From: Epichloe hybrida
Taxonomy: Eukaryota > Ascomycota > Sordariomycetes > Hypocreales > Clavicipitaceae
Assembly: GCA_019022495.1 (NCBI GenBank)
Contig: JAFEKR010000005.1
Span: forward strand, 2,232,001 to 2,296,000
DNA length: 64,000 nt
Direction: 5' to 3'
Every line of letters begins with the position of its first letter. Positions within the stretch are counted from its first letter, which is position 1. Shown here in pieces: positions 10,767 through 22,868 of this stretch. The notes beneath the pieces are model-generated. The model saw only the letters and a list, made by a program, of their open reading frames with translations. It made no database searches and had not been told where the DNA came from. Made by a program: the position numbers and the translations under genes.

Positions 10767-11614
10767 AGCTGGGCGACGTTGCTCGCTGCCACTGCGACAA
10801 TGGCAGACACACAGAGCTCTATCGATTTCGCGTGCGAGGGCGCGAGGAGTCTAGCCATACACTGCATGATCGCGTAGTCGCCATCGAGCTACCAAGCCCT
10901 ATATAACGCACGGGCAGCGACGTCCTCGACCAAATCAGCCAATCAGCAGACTGCTTAAATTTCACTGCATATGACGCAGGAGAGAACTGTCTTGGCGATA
11001 TTTCGCTTCATTGTTTGTGACCAAAATGGCGCCTTGTTCTAACACAGAGCAGAGCTGCCATTCATATCGCCCCATGAGCACATGCATGTTACTGCCGTTC
11101 AAACACGAAGTCTCAAGAGAGCGACTTGTCTTATTGCCATGTTCTGGCTCTGTTTCCTGAAAAAAGCAATAGCGTAACTTGATTCTCATTTGAAGCTTGG
11201 ATCTAACGACGCATCGCTCAACGAGATGCCTGCAGTGGCTTGCAACTCTCATAGTCGCACTGGATCACGCGGTTTGACCAACCCGATGGCCTCGGTCCGA
11301 TTACAACCTGCTGTCCATTTTCCCCCGCGATGCTCCCTCCCATTGGTCATGATTATATAAAACTAATACTGTGAATTCATCGCAGCCATTGGTCTTTTCT
11401 GAGCGGATTTGAACCGGCAAGGTCAATCTCACGTCGTACGACTGACTAGTTTTGATGCCCAAGATCGAGATTGTATTTCGGAAAAAGTTTCAATTTCACT
11501 GGCTAATTTTAAATGGCGCACTCAGCAGTAGGTACCATGAAGTGCTCGATGAATAATGCCGCGGGAGAACCGGAATGTTTTGCCTTTAGAGTTGCTTCCA
11601 AACGCCCAAGCTCT
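10767..11614. promoter_or_regulatory. Promoter region of the bicupin gene and 3' gap of the protease
   Basis: This region holds the bicupin upstream region. A TATATAG element on the minus strand lies at 10899-10905, about 130 nt before the ATG, and CCAAT-type boxes appear near 10940 and 11342. No gene is recognised in the rest of the gap. Confidence 0.5.
10899..10905 (-). promoter_or_regulatory. TATA-like box of the bicupin gene
   Basis: TATATAG on the minus strand, about 130 nt upstream of the ATG at 10766. A plausible core promoter element on position and sequence only. Confidence 0.35.
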
Positions 11615-13054
11615 CTACTTGTTTCCGTTGTAAGCCACTAGATTGACAGTGCCCTGCTTGATACTGGTGGCCGTTCCATTTGTCCCCAGGGCCAAGATGC
11701 GTGCCTTCAATTCCTTGACAGTGTTGATGTTCTCGGCGATGGCCAGATAGGCAGCCAGTCCTGCGACATGAGGAGCAGCCATGGACGTTCCAGAATCCTC
11801 CCGGGTAGCGGTTTTGCTTCCAATGTAAGTGGACAAAATATTGACACCAGGAGCCAGGATGTGCACGCCGGGGCCATAGTTTGAATACTGCCACAATTTC
11901 CATTTGTCGTCAATGGCCGCGACGGTGATGCCATCGGGAGACGAGGCAGGGGACCTGTCCTCGGCGTCGGTCGCCTCGTTTCCAGCAGCAATCACGCACA
12001 AAATGCCTGCGTCGTAGGCCGTCTTGATCAACTTGTTCTGAGCGGCGGATTTTCCACCCCCTGGTAATTGAATGATACATCTCATGTTAGCGCCGTCGAA
12101 CAATTAAGCTGCGCGCGCGCGACGGGGGCGAAGTGAACGATGATACAAGATTAAAAAAAAAACATGAGGGATTTGAGGAGACATACCAAACGACATGTTG
12201 AGGATAGCACGATTCTGGATCTTCTTCGCAATAATGTCCTTGATAACCCACTCGATTCCGTCCAAGATAACCTCAGTGGTAGATGCGCCGTCATGGAAGA
12301 GCTTGACGTCGACCAATTCGGCCCTCTTGGCAACACCATACGTCCTACTGCCGACCGTTCCAGCAACATGGGTGCCATGACCATCTACATCGCGGGCGGG
12401 CGCGTGCTTGACGGCATTGTATCCGAGTCTAGCACGGCCTTGGAACTCCTCATGGTCAATTTCGATGCCACTATCGAGCACGTAGACCGTGCTTCCTTCG
12501 CCGGCGCTTTCGTCATACACGTACTCGGTGGCGCCAGGCCGTCGATGTGAGATGGTCGCGGTACCGTATGTCGAGTTTTTCTGCGTGGCAAGCTTGCTCA
12601 AATAATACAATTGCTGTTGCTCAACATCGGCAACCTGCGAACATCAAAATTTTTAGCGCACTGGGTGACATTTCTCTCTCAACGGACTCTCAAAACCATC
12701 CCTGGTGTCGCCCAATCGCCCGAACTTCACAGTCAAGCTTACCTCGGGGCTGTTCCTGATGCGCTCCAGAGTATCGGCATCAAAATGACCAGCGTATGCA
12801 TTGAAGTTGCCGACGCCAAAGGTCTTCTCCACGCCAGCAAAGCTGAGCTGTCGGCGGCCCAAGCTGTTCTCATGGACATCCCGCACCCAGTTCATATGAC
12901 CGCCGAGCGCGGCGGCGCTGATTTCATCCTTCAAAGTGATAATGTACTTGCCCTCGACGACACTCGCCGCCCGAGTCTCGGGCAGCGGGCTGGCATGGCC
13001 CAGCGGCAGCAGTGCCGCCACCAAGAGCGTGGCTAACCTCCGGAACGAAACCAT
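11615..13054 (-). CDS. Secreted subtilisin-like serine protease (S8A, proteinase K type)
   Basis: Extracellular endopeptidase precursor, 401 aa. Exons are 13054-12743, 12634-12187 and 12060-11615, all in phase. It has a signal peptide (MVSFRRLATLLVAALLPLGHA), then an I9 inhibitor propeptide containing GKYIITLKDEI and ending in an NAYAGHFDADTLERI stretch, then the S8 domain. The catalytic triad is Asp158 (VYVLDSGIEIDHEEF), His190 (DVDGHGTHVAGT) and Ser346 (SGTSMAAPHVAG); the oxyanion Asn281 is in AAGNEATDAED. Proteinase-K-type NMSFGGGKS is rebuilt across the exon 2/3 join. Such proteases are usually secreted for protein feeding or host cuticle degradation; which applies here is not decidable. 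A TATAAAAG box lies upstream. Confidence 0.95.
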
Positions 13055-13180
13055 GGCGGACTGGGCTCGAGACTTCCACACCAACGACGCGGGCACGACA
13101 AGAAGCTTGGGGAATCTGTACAAGAACTACTTTACCGCGACTTCTGCCAAAGATTTTCGAGGCAGGGCAAGTTCTCTGTG

Positions 13181-13188
13181 CTTTTATA
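13181..13188 (-). promoter_or_regulatory. TATA box of the protease gene
   Basis: TATAAAAG on the minus strand, about 127 nt before the protease ATG at 13054. A good match to a eukaryotic TATA box at a plausible distance. Confidence 0.5.
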
Positions 13189-13740
13189 TCTAATTTCCTA
13201 TTCCCGGGCCCGTCTTCTTGTCGGCCGTACAATGCCAATGCAGCATCATTGATTTTCCCAACCAGGCATTGTCGAACGGCGATGGTGGGACAAAGCGGTT
13301 CCGGGATCCAGATGCCGCGTCAAACCACTCGTATAGGCAACATTACGGAGCGCAGGAGGGTTCGGATCTCATCGAGCTTCCCGATTGGGCCCGTATTGGA
13401 GCATATATATTCCTACGGTTGCGCAGCAGGTCCGAGGTTACGCTGCCGCACTGTGTGTGGCAAGTTTCAACCATACGGAACGGGAACGCGGAGGGTACCC
13501 AATCTTCATAAACGACGGTGTACGCGGTGTACATGCGGGAAGCCATCCGAGGCTCCTGCCGTGCCGCGTTGCATCCCACGGATCACGATTGCTCGTACTT
13601 GCCCCGATCAAGACGATGCCGATGAACGGGCGCTCCACTGACCAGTTCAATTACTGGGGTGGCTATACCGGACCGGAGATTTAACGTTTTGACGTTTCAA
13701 CAGGCCGTGAGCCGATGTAATCGCGGACAGCGGACATTGA

Positions 13741-13782
13741 GTGGCACGTGGCACGTGAATGTGAATGTGAATGTGAATGTGT
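13741..13782 (+). repeat. Short tandem repeats (GGCACGT x2, GAATGT x4)
   Basis: Two direct copies of GGCACGT, giving two CACGTG/CACGTGG E-box-like sites, are followed by four copies of GAATGT. It is probably a microsatellite; a regulatory role is only speculation. Confidence 0.7.
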
Positions 13783-14592
13783 CAACGGTTTAAGCTTCAT
13801 TGTCCCATGGCACACGAATTAATCCGTATGGATCACTTGTAATTCGCCCAGTCAGGCTTCGCCCGCCAAGCCAACGGTTGGCCATCAAGGTCCCCAGGAC
13901 TCCCTGCGCGAAAAGACGATACGAGGGGACAAATCCTTGGAAATTTCTTCTCCAATCTTGAATTTCGATACGTGACTCTGTGCGCAACCTGCACAACACC
14001 GCCTGCGATTCGACATGAGGTTGCACGCACTCCGGCAAGCAATCACCATTTTCAGTTGGCTGGGCACCAGCTCGGCTGCCAAGGATGAGCAAAATGCACC
14101 GCCAGGTGCCGTCCCATCTAACCATGATACATTGGTGCGTGTAGAAACTGTTGAGGATATTCACAGCCTCGCATCGCAACCTCAGGCATGAGCCTCGTCA
14201 GCCTCTTCGTTTGACGATGCATCTTCCCGCATTGCCTTTGTAATCGCGTTTCATCGTAGGCTTCGTTTGAAGGCCTAGATTCATCGGACCGATAGATTCG
14301 CAGCTTATAATAAGCTTCCTTTTCCTTGCTAGATTCTAGAATTCCTAGATAGCAATTCTACATCATCTTCTCTTTTCATCGCTCTTTGCCACCAAATCAT
14401 TCCACAGAAACATTGCTCTATTCTTCTTCAATAGAGAGGGAAAAAAGAAAGAACAACCAGCTTACTCAAGTGTGTTTATAGCTTCAACAAGGTATCATCG
14501 AATGGCATCAAGTCAGCGTGACGGTCGAACAGTCGATACAGGTATCCGCGGCGTCAAGGCACGACCTTGAAAAAGAAAGACTCTTGTCAGTC

Positions 14593-15773
14593 ATGTCAAG
14601 GCAGCACGGAACGTGGTCGCCGAATCATCCCCGCTACCGCCTGCTCGACGCTCTCCATGGCTTCGCGAAATACTACGAACGCCAACGGGCCGATGTTGAC
14701 AGACTTCGGAATCTGTACACCAATGTCTCCAAGGCGCAGAAGAAGCTGTTGGAAGACCACCTCTCGTATTCGTCCAAGTTCAAGAAAATCGAGCAAAAGC
14801 TCGCAAGCAATCAGCACTTGTGTGACGACATTGTGCAGGCATCGCTGCGGTTTTACAACATTGGCATGGACGAATTGCAGAAACACATGCGTGATAGGGA
14901 GGCAGAAGGCAGGCAGGCAGAAAAGATGTCCATTTCTCAGTCGTTGAAGCACATCGTGCGGGATTGGACCGAGGAAGGCTCTCTTGAGAGAGACGGGCCG
15001 TTTGCATGCCTGCGGGGTGAACTGGAGCGACTATTTCCCGAGAGAAATATCAACAGTCAAGATGTCAGAATCTTGTTGCCTGGCGCCGGCTTGGGACGAT
15101 TGGGTCATGATATCAGTCACCTTGGAGGTAGAGTCTTCTTTAGAGTCTCTCTCTCTTTTTATTCTTCCTCTCCATTCGAAGGCTAACATTGGATCCAGGT
15201 TTCGAGGTTACTATCAACGAATGGTCCATGTACATGAACGCGGTATACCGATTCCTCGAAGCCCAAACCAAGGCATCATCGCAATCGTTTCACCCCTTTA
15301 TCGATGGCTGGTCCCATCATGCTACAGACGAGAACATGCGCCGCTCCCTGCGATTCCCCGACGTCCCCATTGACGAGCGGAAAGTCCTCATGGTAGAAGG
15401 TGATTTCACGACAGAGTTCAAAAACTACTCGGGCCACTACGACGTTGTCTTGACGTACTTCTTCATCGACACCGCCCGTAACCTCCTGTCGTACTTGGAC
15501 ACAATCAAAGACGTGCTCAAGAAGGGCGCCATCTGGATCAACCTGGGGCCCTTGCTCTACGGCACCAGCCCCTTTGTACAACTCAGCCTGGAAGACATCA
15601 TCACTGTGTCTGAGAGAATGGGATTCCAGCTTCTCGAAACACATGAGCAGTGCGGAGTGCCCACGTTCGACAAGCCCACTGTTAGGAGTATTGAGGCCAC
15701 GTATAGCTTTGACCGCAAGGCTCTGACGAAGAATGCGTACAACGCGCAGTTCTGGGTTGCTCGGAAAATTTGA
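14593..15773 (+). CDS. N2227-like / carnosine N-methyltransferase family protein
   Basis: SAM-dependent methyltransferase of the N2227 family, whose members methylate carnosine-type imidazoles. The coding frame runs 14593-15127 and 15199-15773, with a 71-nt intron that has a GCTAAC branch site. Family marks are an N-terminal helical part (GFAKYYERQRADVDRLRNLY), ILLPGAGLGRLGHDISHLG for SAM binding, FEVTINEWSMYMNAVYRFL just after the intron, DVVLTYFFIDTARNLLSYLD, and GAIWINLGPLLYG. The start is uncertain. The first in-frame ATG is 14593, but the frame is open and looks coding further upstream (QSIQVSAASRHDLEKERLL). An ATG at 14502 in another frame begins MASSQRDG and meets a stop, so a missed short intron or a 1-nt indel is possible. 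Confidence 0.85.
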
Positions 15774-18700
15774 CGCTTGAACTTGGTGTTGTTAAACCCC
15801 GTTTTCTTTCATATTGTGTCGTGGACTAGACGCAACAAGAAAGGTTCCTTCTGCACCCAAAATCATGAAATTTACTTTCACGGCCGGGCTCGGCCCTCAT
15901 GTAAGCAAGTATTGATGTCGGATGCTGTGGTTTGTTTTGTGGCTGGCATCTTCTACAAAGCGAGAGGATTCCACAGCACTATTTGCAACTCTATCCTCGG
16001 ACAGGCTGTCCAGTGATGATGGCGTTACTGCCGGGCAATCTGTCGAGGGGCCCTTACCTTCAAACCCGTTAATGGTATCTTGGAACGTGGAGGGACGAGA
16101 TTCAAAGAGATTTCGGGTTTCACCGCCCCCGGTGCTGTTGGACATCGAGCTCGTATTAGCTCGTCTTACGCCTTGTCTTCAAGGTTCGATGGGTTATTTT
16201 TCATTCTGGAATCTGGACCCGTTGGGAATGCAGAGAGTTCAGCTCGCTGCTTGGTTAAATGCACTAGCCTTTGTCAATGCTCAAAAGAAGTAGTTAATTA
16301 TAGCCTTCCAAGCTTGCAAAAAGAGCGGTTGAGTCCATGCCAAACTAAGAAGCAGCATTACTACGCCAACTCCATTATTCCTATATCCAGACATGTCTGC
16401 GTCTTTTTTTCACGCAGGTGAATCCCCTGCTTGAGCGTGGATATCATTGGTTTCAATCATGACAGATCCTGACAGAACATGGGAGCAGAACGCCCCTGAG
16501 TATATGTACTACTAGCTCACGCGGTGCGAATAATCCAGCTCACATCAACTACAGCCCAACGCAGTTTCACCTGCTTGTCCCCCTTCCCCCTTGTCCAATG
16601 CCCCCGTTGGCACCAGTCCAACACTGAAAAATGAGACGAGCCTGCAAGGAAGCTTGCTGACTTGGCCAGACGAGAGGCGATGCGCCGGAGACTGCGAGAT
16701 CGGGGTCAGGATAGAAATATCGGCTCTTGGGACCCATCTCGTAGGGGCCGCCTGTGTCATTCAAAGCACCAGCTCCAAAGGCTCCACGATTGGGTTTCGT
16801 CTTCTTCTTGTTTCGGCGTGGATTTCCCTCTCGCGTTGCCCCGCTGGCAATCGTCTCCTTGCTGCATGATCAGCAAGCAAGCACGTGCTGTAAGATTTCA
16901 CGACAAGAAAGAGCGCAGAGAGACCAAGTTCCATTCCTTTGAGTGCTGAGAGCTGAAGTGTTTGGGTGGATAATGATGGGTTGTCTTCTGTCGTAATCTA
17001 GCTACCAGGTCTCCATTTCATAGTGCCCATTATTACCTAAGCCATCCTGAGGAGCGTCTCATCGAACTGACTTGAACACAACGTATCTTTGTGATATTCA
17101 AAAAAAAAAGCTCTAAAAAAAAACTACCTAAGCTTTGTGACTATCTAAAACACGGAATTGGCCCGGGAAGGACTTGACTCATGGCCCGAGGGGGGGGGGG
17201 GAGCATTTGTAACCATTCGACTCCAATCTGGGACACCTGCTCTGATGATGCCACCGTTGAAGGTGACGGGGTTCTCCGAGGAAAGGAATTGCTTCGCTTT
17301 GGCAGCAAAAAGTAGCAGCAACCAATGCGCGGCAGGCCAATGAGCAAGAGAAACTGTTGCGCGATAAAAAAAAAAAAGAGGCGCAGCCGAATGGTGACTA
17401 ATTTGCGCGTTTGTTATCCTCATGTGCCTTGCAACACACCAACTGGCTCCTGGATAGTAGTAACAGAGCTATTTTTGCTAGGGCTTCCTGCGTGGTAGTT
17501 TTTTTTTTTTTTCCCAAGAGCTTGGGTGGGATACGGGGCTGCTGGGCACGGAGTGCAACGCTAATAAAACATCCCACGTGTTCCACCGCAGAAGTTCCAT
17601 TTGCCATTGCTACCATGTTCGCTGCGTTGCGAACGGAGGCAGTGAGGCAGTGAGAGAGGTTGCGCCGATTGGGCTCTTGGTCCGGCACTTCCCGCGCCAC
17701 GATCTATGCAAGTTGCTGCGGACGTACATGGATTATGTAAGTTTCAACATGTCCCGGCCCTGAAGATGCGCCACCTGGCAAGCAAGCCGCAGGGATGGGA
17801 CGCGGATTGCATCAAACGTCCGGTGGGTGTGTGGCGATGTATTTCCGGGAACGGAGGCGTCGGGCGTTGGTCGAAACCGGGCGGGTCGTTTCATTAGCAA
17901 AAAAATAGGGAGAGGCGAAAACAAGGATAAGGAAAAAGGACAAAAAAAAAAGGGACTTGTTATCTCAATCATGAAATGAAGCACAACGCGGCTCCATGCA
18001 AACCTGCTAGCAACCCTCTGTGCTCTCATTTTTAAGTTAAAGTCATTGCCAAGATGTTTTTTTTTTTTTTTTTTTGGGCCCAATATGTATGCCAAGAAAC
18101 TGCGCATGTTTAATCCGTAATTAGCCGTACTTTGACCGTCATCTCTTGAATGCTTGGCAACACAGACTTGGCGCCGAGCCACAGTGATGAGGGCTCGGGA
18201 ATGGAGGGCAACACAAGATGACGACAAATTGAATCAGTGCAATATCCAAAATGTCCGTTGAGACAAAAGGACGCGGACGAAGTTCCCGCACATCTGACGG
18301 ACAAAGTGTCTCAAGACCAGTTGTTAGCAATGAGCAAACTGCGCCAAACACGTGGGTGGAATCCGCAGCTTGGCAGCCCCACCACTGGCACCAACTGGCA
18401 GTTTGTCGTCGCAGCTGGCGCCTATTAGTCCGAACAGCTGGCCGGGCCTCTGGTCTGGTCCCGGCAAACTCCTGCGTGGACGGCCTTGAGGACTTTTCGT
18501 GCTTTTCATCGAGTCATCCTAACCAGAAACATTAGTCGCGGGCAGTCGACTTTCTCGTTGTCTCCTCATCACTGCGGTTTCCTCCGGTAGCTTGCCCAGC
18601 ATCTACATATTATGCATCATTCTCCGCCTTACTAGGCCACGATAGTGATAACCTACATGGTCCTAATTTTCAAGCTTGTGAATAACCTCTTGAGTTAGAC

Positions 18701-20373
18701 ATTGCAGTTACATCGGTGCCCCGGGTGGCGGTGCTGCGGCCGACTGACTTCGGCCGTGCAGATTCGCCGAAACTTGTTACCTCATCAACAAAGGATCAAG
18801 CGGTTCGAGACGAGAAAAGTTGGCTGCCGATGTCTCGGGCGTGCTTTTCCTCCCCATCTAGGGTCCCCCCATCATCTATGGTCGATCATACATGATTGTA
18901 CGTCTATGTACGCCCACGATTTACAGAGGCTCAAGAATCGTGGTATGAAGCACAATCCTTCACTGATAACCGCTCGGTGGTGACGCGCGTGCTTGGAGAT
19001 GGTTGATCCTTGTCTCGCTTCTAGTGGAGTAGTCGAGACGATGCCGGTGGCAGCTCACCCGGCCGGAACGGCAATCGACTCAGGCTTGGCCCAGAACAGA
19101 TTTGGGCCACTGAGATCCGGGCTGCTGTTTGGATGCCCCCCTCTGAGCAAGATCTGAGCCTCGACAAACGGTATCAGTCCTCCCTACGAATCTACGATGC
19201 TCTCCGTATTACAACAAGAACCCACCGCCCCAGCAGAGTGGCAAAGCTGGTTGGTTGACCCAATCAAACTCGACAAACACGGCAGTTTTGAGACTGCCGG
19301 GGGTTCTTTCCTAGAGTGCCTATATTTTTGGTAGATGGCACGTTTCGCGCAAGATTCTGGATGCCGATGTTGTATCTCTATTTTCCTTGCAGTAACCCGT
19401 GCAAGGTGGAAAAGTCGTCAACTAGTGACACGTCAGTTTGAACAGAAAGAACCCTGGGCTCCCCCTTGGAGACGGCCTCCTTTCCATTGCCCCAACCCTT
19501 ATCGCCAAGTGGCCCGCTCGCAAGAAAGGTCTAATTACCATCCATGGGCGACAAGCCAATGAACAAGCCAATCGAGGTGACTGAACGTTTTATTCAGCCC
19601 AGATCCGGAGACGACTAATCTCTACTACATGGATGATCATCATCACTCGCCCGTGGTCTCGTCGATTTACACTTTGCATGGTGGCCTTGGCAGGTCGTTT
19701 CCTGGAAGCGGCTCCACCAGCGTCAGACACTACTACAACTGCGACATACTACGTATCTGAGTTTTGCGACACAAACCCACAACAACACTAAAGAGGTGAT
19801 GGACGGGCAGGGAGGCCGTGCAATCATCAGTGCAACCCCCTAGCCCTAGCAGGGTGCAGGTGTGTCAGTAAGGGCGTCGAACCGCCGTCAATGCATCGCC
19901 TTACCTTGGAACGGAAATCTCTTGTGCTCGCTCCCTGGAGCCAGGGGGTGCTCGGCGCTGGCCCGATATTGCCAATGTTTTTTTCCACCTGCCCTCACTT
20001 GGTCTGTTCGCGTTGTCTCGCACCTCTCCACTTTCCTATCTCATTGATATACCGACTACCTGCCATTCTTTGTGGACCATTCCACTCAGAATCTTGACGG
20101 CGAATCCGCTCTCCACGGCTGGCTGTGCAGATGCTTCCCATCATACATACTCCATACATGTACCTTGTTGATTGGGCATGAACGGTTTGCTTCGGACTCG
20201 ACTGGTTCCATCTTTCTTCTTGGCCTGCCTTGTTATTATACTTCGTCCTCTCCTTCCGAACCCCGTCTTAATTGCCATATTACATATATCAGTGCTTCCC
20301 GCACCCAGACCCTCCCCCACCAACTTCTGGAGACCTTTCCTTTTCTTTTTTTCTTTCAACCCCTGGCTCCAAG
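15774..20373. other. 4.6-kb gene-poor gap
   Basis: No frame here shows motifs, splice structure or family resemblance. It contains homopolymer tracts (for example T at 17501-17512 and 18057-18074, G12 near 17191-17202) and a small hairpin-capable sequence around 18734-18761 (CTGC-GGCCGA / TCGGCC-GTGCAG). The last 300 bases are pyrimidine-rich and are probably the promoter and leader of the TDT transporter. No tRNA or rRNA is seen. Confidence 0.5.
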
Positions 20374-21735
20374 ATGCACGACCGGTCAAAATCCAAGAGC
20401 TGGAGTGATTCAGGCAAATCAACAAGGCGGAATTCTCTATCATCGCTCCACGATCTTCCAAGGTCGAAGACAGACCTCGACAAAGACGTCGAGCCCGGCA
20501 TGAACGAAAAAGACGAAGAACAAGAAGAACACATGATGAATAGCATGGCCTCGACACCGGCTCTCGAAGGCCAAGATGACAAAGCTCAGCATCTCCACGA
20601 CGGTGTCGACATCTACGACCCCAACCGGCCAAAACTCGGATTAAAACAACGACTTCATCATTTCACATGGGCCTGGTACACCTTGCCAATGAGCACAGGT
20701 GGCCTCGCTTTGCTGATTTTTGCTCAACCCCACCAATTTCCAGGCTTGAAAACCATCGGCTTGGTTGTTTACATCATCAACATTCTCATATTCGTCACCA
20801 TCACATCACTAATGGCAGCCCGGTTCATCATCCACTCCGGTGACATGTCAAAGTCTATAAAGCATGCTCGAGAAGGTTTCTTCTTGCCTACCTTCTTCCT
20901 CTCCGTGGCCACACTGATCACGAGCACCGACCGCTACGCCATACCGAAAGATGATGTCGCTCTTGTATGGGCTGTCTCGGGAGCCTTTTGGGCGTACGTC
21001 ACAGTGACACTCATGCTCGCCGTTGGACAGTACAGCTACGTTTTTGCTGCGCACCGTCTCGGACTGAATACGATGATGCCAACGTGGATTCTCCCCATCT
21101 TCCCGATCATGTTGTCTGGTACAATTGCATCCGTCATCGCCGAAACCCAACCACAGGCTGCCGCCGTTCCTATCATCGTCGCTGGCTTGACGTCCCAAGG
21201 TCTTGGTTTCGCTGTCGCGGTCTTGATGTATGCACACATGGTTGGACGCCTCATGCAGACCGGGCTGCCCAATCGGGAGCATCGGCCGGGTCTGTTCATG
21301 TGTGTGGGCCCTCCGGCATTTACAGCCTTGGCGCTCATCGGCATGGCTAAGGGGCTGCCCGCCAGCGTCGACGTCAACATGGACGGCCGGTTTTTCGACG
21401 TCGGCATCGTCCGCACGATTGCCCTGATAAGCGCCATATTCTTGTGGTCGCTCAGTCTTTGGTGGTTCGGCATCGCCGTCGTGGCCGTCGTTCAATCACC
21501 ACCCAAGTACTTCCATCTGGGCTGGTGGGCCATGGTGTTCCCCAACACGGGCTTCATCCTGGCCACGATATCTATTGGGAAGGAACTGGCCAATGAGGGA
21601 GTGCTGTGGTTTGCGACGGGTCTCAGCATTTGTTTGCTCCTCATGTACTGCTTCGTCTTGTTTTGTCACGTCAAAGCCATCATCAAGCAGGATATCATGT
21701 ACCCGGGCCGAGACGAGGATGTTGAAGATCATTGA
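20374..21735 (+). CDS. Malate / C4-dicarboxylate transporter (TDT family, Mae1/SLAC1 type)
   Basis: Plasma-membrane dicarboxylate transporter, 453 aa, intronless. The first about 85 residues are hydrophilic, Ser/Lys/Asp/Glu-rich and cytosolic. Then come about ten hydrophobic segments starting at HFTWAWYTLPMSTGGLALLI, which matches the TDT-family entry motif. Further TDT-type stretches are ISTDRYAIP-like LITSTDRYAIPKDD, GLTSQGLGFAVAVLMYA, MCVGPPAFTALALIGMA, and KYFHLGWWAMVFPNTGFILAT. The family also includes sulfite pumps; the overall pattern favours malate/dicarboxylates but this is not certain. The ATG at 20374 is the first in frame; an upstream extension would start at a non-ATG codon in pyrimidine-rich leader. 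The stop is TGA at 21733-21735. Confidence 0.92.
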   Translation: MHDRSKSKSWSDSGKSTRRNSLSSLHDLPRSKTDLDKDVEPGMNEKDEEQEEHMMNSMASTPALEGQDDKAQHLHDGVDIYDPNRPKLGLKQRLHHFTWAWYTLPMSTGGLALLIFAQPHQFPGLKTIGLVVYIINILIFVTITSLMAARFIIHSGDMSKSIKHAREGFFLPTFFLSVATLITSTDRYAIPKDDVALVWAVSGAFWAYVTVTLMLAVGQYSYVFAAHRLGLNTMMPTWILPIFPIMLSGTIASVIAETQPQAAAVPIIVAGLTSQGLGFAVAVLMYAHMVGRLMQTGLPNREHRPGLFMCVGPPAFTALALIGMAKGLPASVDVNMDGRFFDVGIVRTIALISAIFLWSLSLWWFGIAVVAVVQSPPKYFHLGWWAMVFPNTGFILATISIGKELANEGVLWFATGLSICLLLMYCFVLFCHVKAIIKQDIMYPGRDEDVEDH

Positions 21736-22338
21736 AGCACTACAGGTTGCCGGACTTGACACTTTGACCTCTTATATCTAAACGCCTCTACTTTTGGCTC
21801 ACAATTTGTTTCCTTCCTTCCCCACCCTCTCTCTTTTCTGCGACGCATCTTTGCCTGCCTGCTCTACTTGACAGGATACATCAGCGGGGAGATACTGCTC
21901 AATTTTTTCATCTTTTTTTTTTTCCCCAATGCATCGGGTTAGAGGCTTGCTGGTCAGCTATTTCAGGTAGTGCAAGTCTGGGTTAATGCCAAAAAGACTG
22001 TCAGCGAATTTAGAAAAGTCAGAATGATACAACTTGCTCTTGAAGAAGGTCAAATGGTCCTTGAACAAGCTCGAACAAGACGTGAAATCTTTGTTTAATT
22101 GCCGTACCGTACGCCCACGTGACCAGCCCCCATATGAAAGACTAGAAAGAGGATGACGAGCGAAAAGTGTCCCAATTTCCCGCCCCCCGGATGCAATGAC
22201 CGGCATGATTTCGTGAAAGCCACCCGGGTTTGCAAGTGAAACAATGACACATGCACCGACCCGGGACAGCGCCATCCGTCCGCCGGGCGGTCGAAGGAAT
22301 GTACAGTGTGGAGTTACAGAGCGATGAAACTGTCGCCC
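21736..22338. other. Gap with one unassigned 105-codon frame
   Basis: A minus-strand frame at 22275-21958 ends in FFKSKLYHSDFSKFADSLFGINPDLHYLK-like sequence that looks protein-like but has no known motif. It could be a downstream piece of the broken gene at 22339-22868 or chance. Nothing else is seen. Confidence 0.3.
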
Positions 22339-22868
22339 CTAGCGCGCAGCGAAATCCTCATCCTTCGCAGCCTTCTGGTCAAAATACTCGGCAAAAATGT
22401 AGGTAAGGTCATGAGAACCCAAGGGACCGAAGGGCTCCTCCAAAATGGCATCTCGTGCCATTCCCGATGAAGGATCATTCGGATTAGCCCACGGATACCG
22501 GCGAAAATCTCATCCTCATTGACCTGAGAACGGGAATTGGCATTCACTTTGATGCCGTGCTTCTCTTCTAAGTGGCGACGCATCTGACCGGAACCACCTT
22601 CAGCGATAGTGTGGCCACAGAGGTGGCCGTTCAATTTCTTGACACCACACACGGTGGCACCGAATTTCGACAGGTTGAAGCCAGGACTAGTAAGCTCACG
22701 CGTAGCCGCAGGAACTTTGGGAAGATCTTTTACATGATCCACCCATTCACCAAAAATGTAACCCGTGACCTCGTTCTTATATACATCTTTGGTGTCGGTT
22801 TTGGCGTTGGTGATTTCGATACTGGATGGAAGGCCTCTCCCTTTTGGCGCTCGGTGGTTGCGAGGCAT
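22339..22868 (-). pseudogene. Zinc-finger-like hypothetical protein, frameshifted
   Basis: I do not recognise the full protein. The frame starts at ATG 22868 and reads to about 22510, with a putative zinc-binding set C74, C84, H99, H104 (VCGVKKLNGHLCGHT then MRRHLEEKHGI), reminiscent of BED/C2H2 fingers of transposon origin. At 22508-22513 coding quality jumps to another frame. VNEDE is followed one base out by DFRRYPWANPNDPSSG and LGSHDLTYIFAEYFDQKAAKDED, ending at TAG 22341-22339. GAGGATGAGATTTTC looks like a tandem GAGGAT that lost one G. It is therefore a broken gene or a sequence error. It lies within 1 kb of the transposon island. Confidence 0.5.

Larger units (their letters stand above)
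13055..14501. promoter_or_regulatory. Divergent intergenic region with GAATGT microsatellite
   Basis: Upstream DNA of the protease (minus) and the methyltransferase (plus). It contains a repeated GGCACGT and then a short GAATGT tandem at 13755-13781. The last 250 bases are pyrimidine-rich, as before many fungal start sites. No gene is recognised. Confidence 0.5.

Noticed and set aside
11405..11425. tRNA-like T-loop (CCGGTTCAAATCC on the minus strand)
   Set aside because: The flanking bases do not form a T stem, and no D arm or acceptor stem can be built.
20848..21495. 215-codon minus-strand frame opposite the dicarboxylate transporter
   Set aside because: It is rich in His, Asp and Arg from reading a membrane-protein gene backwards; no family resemblance.
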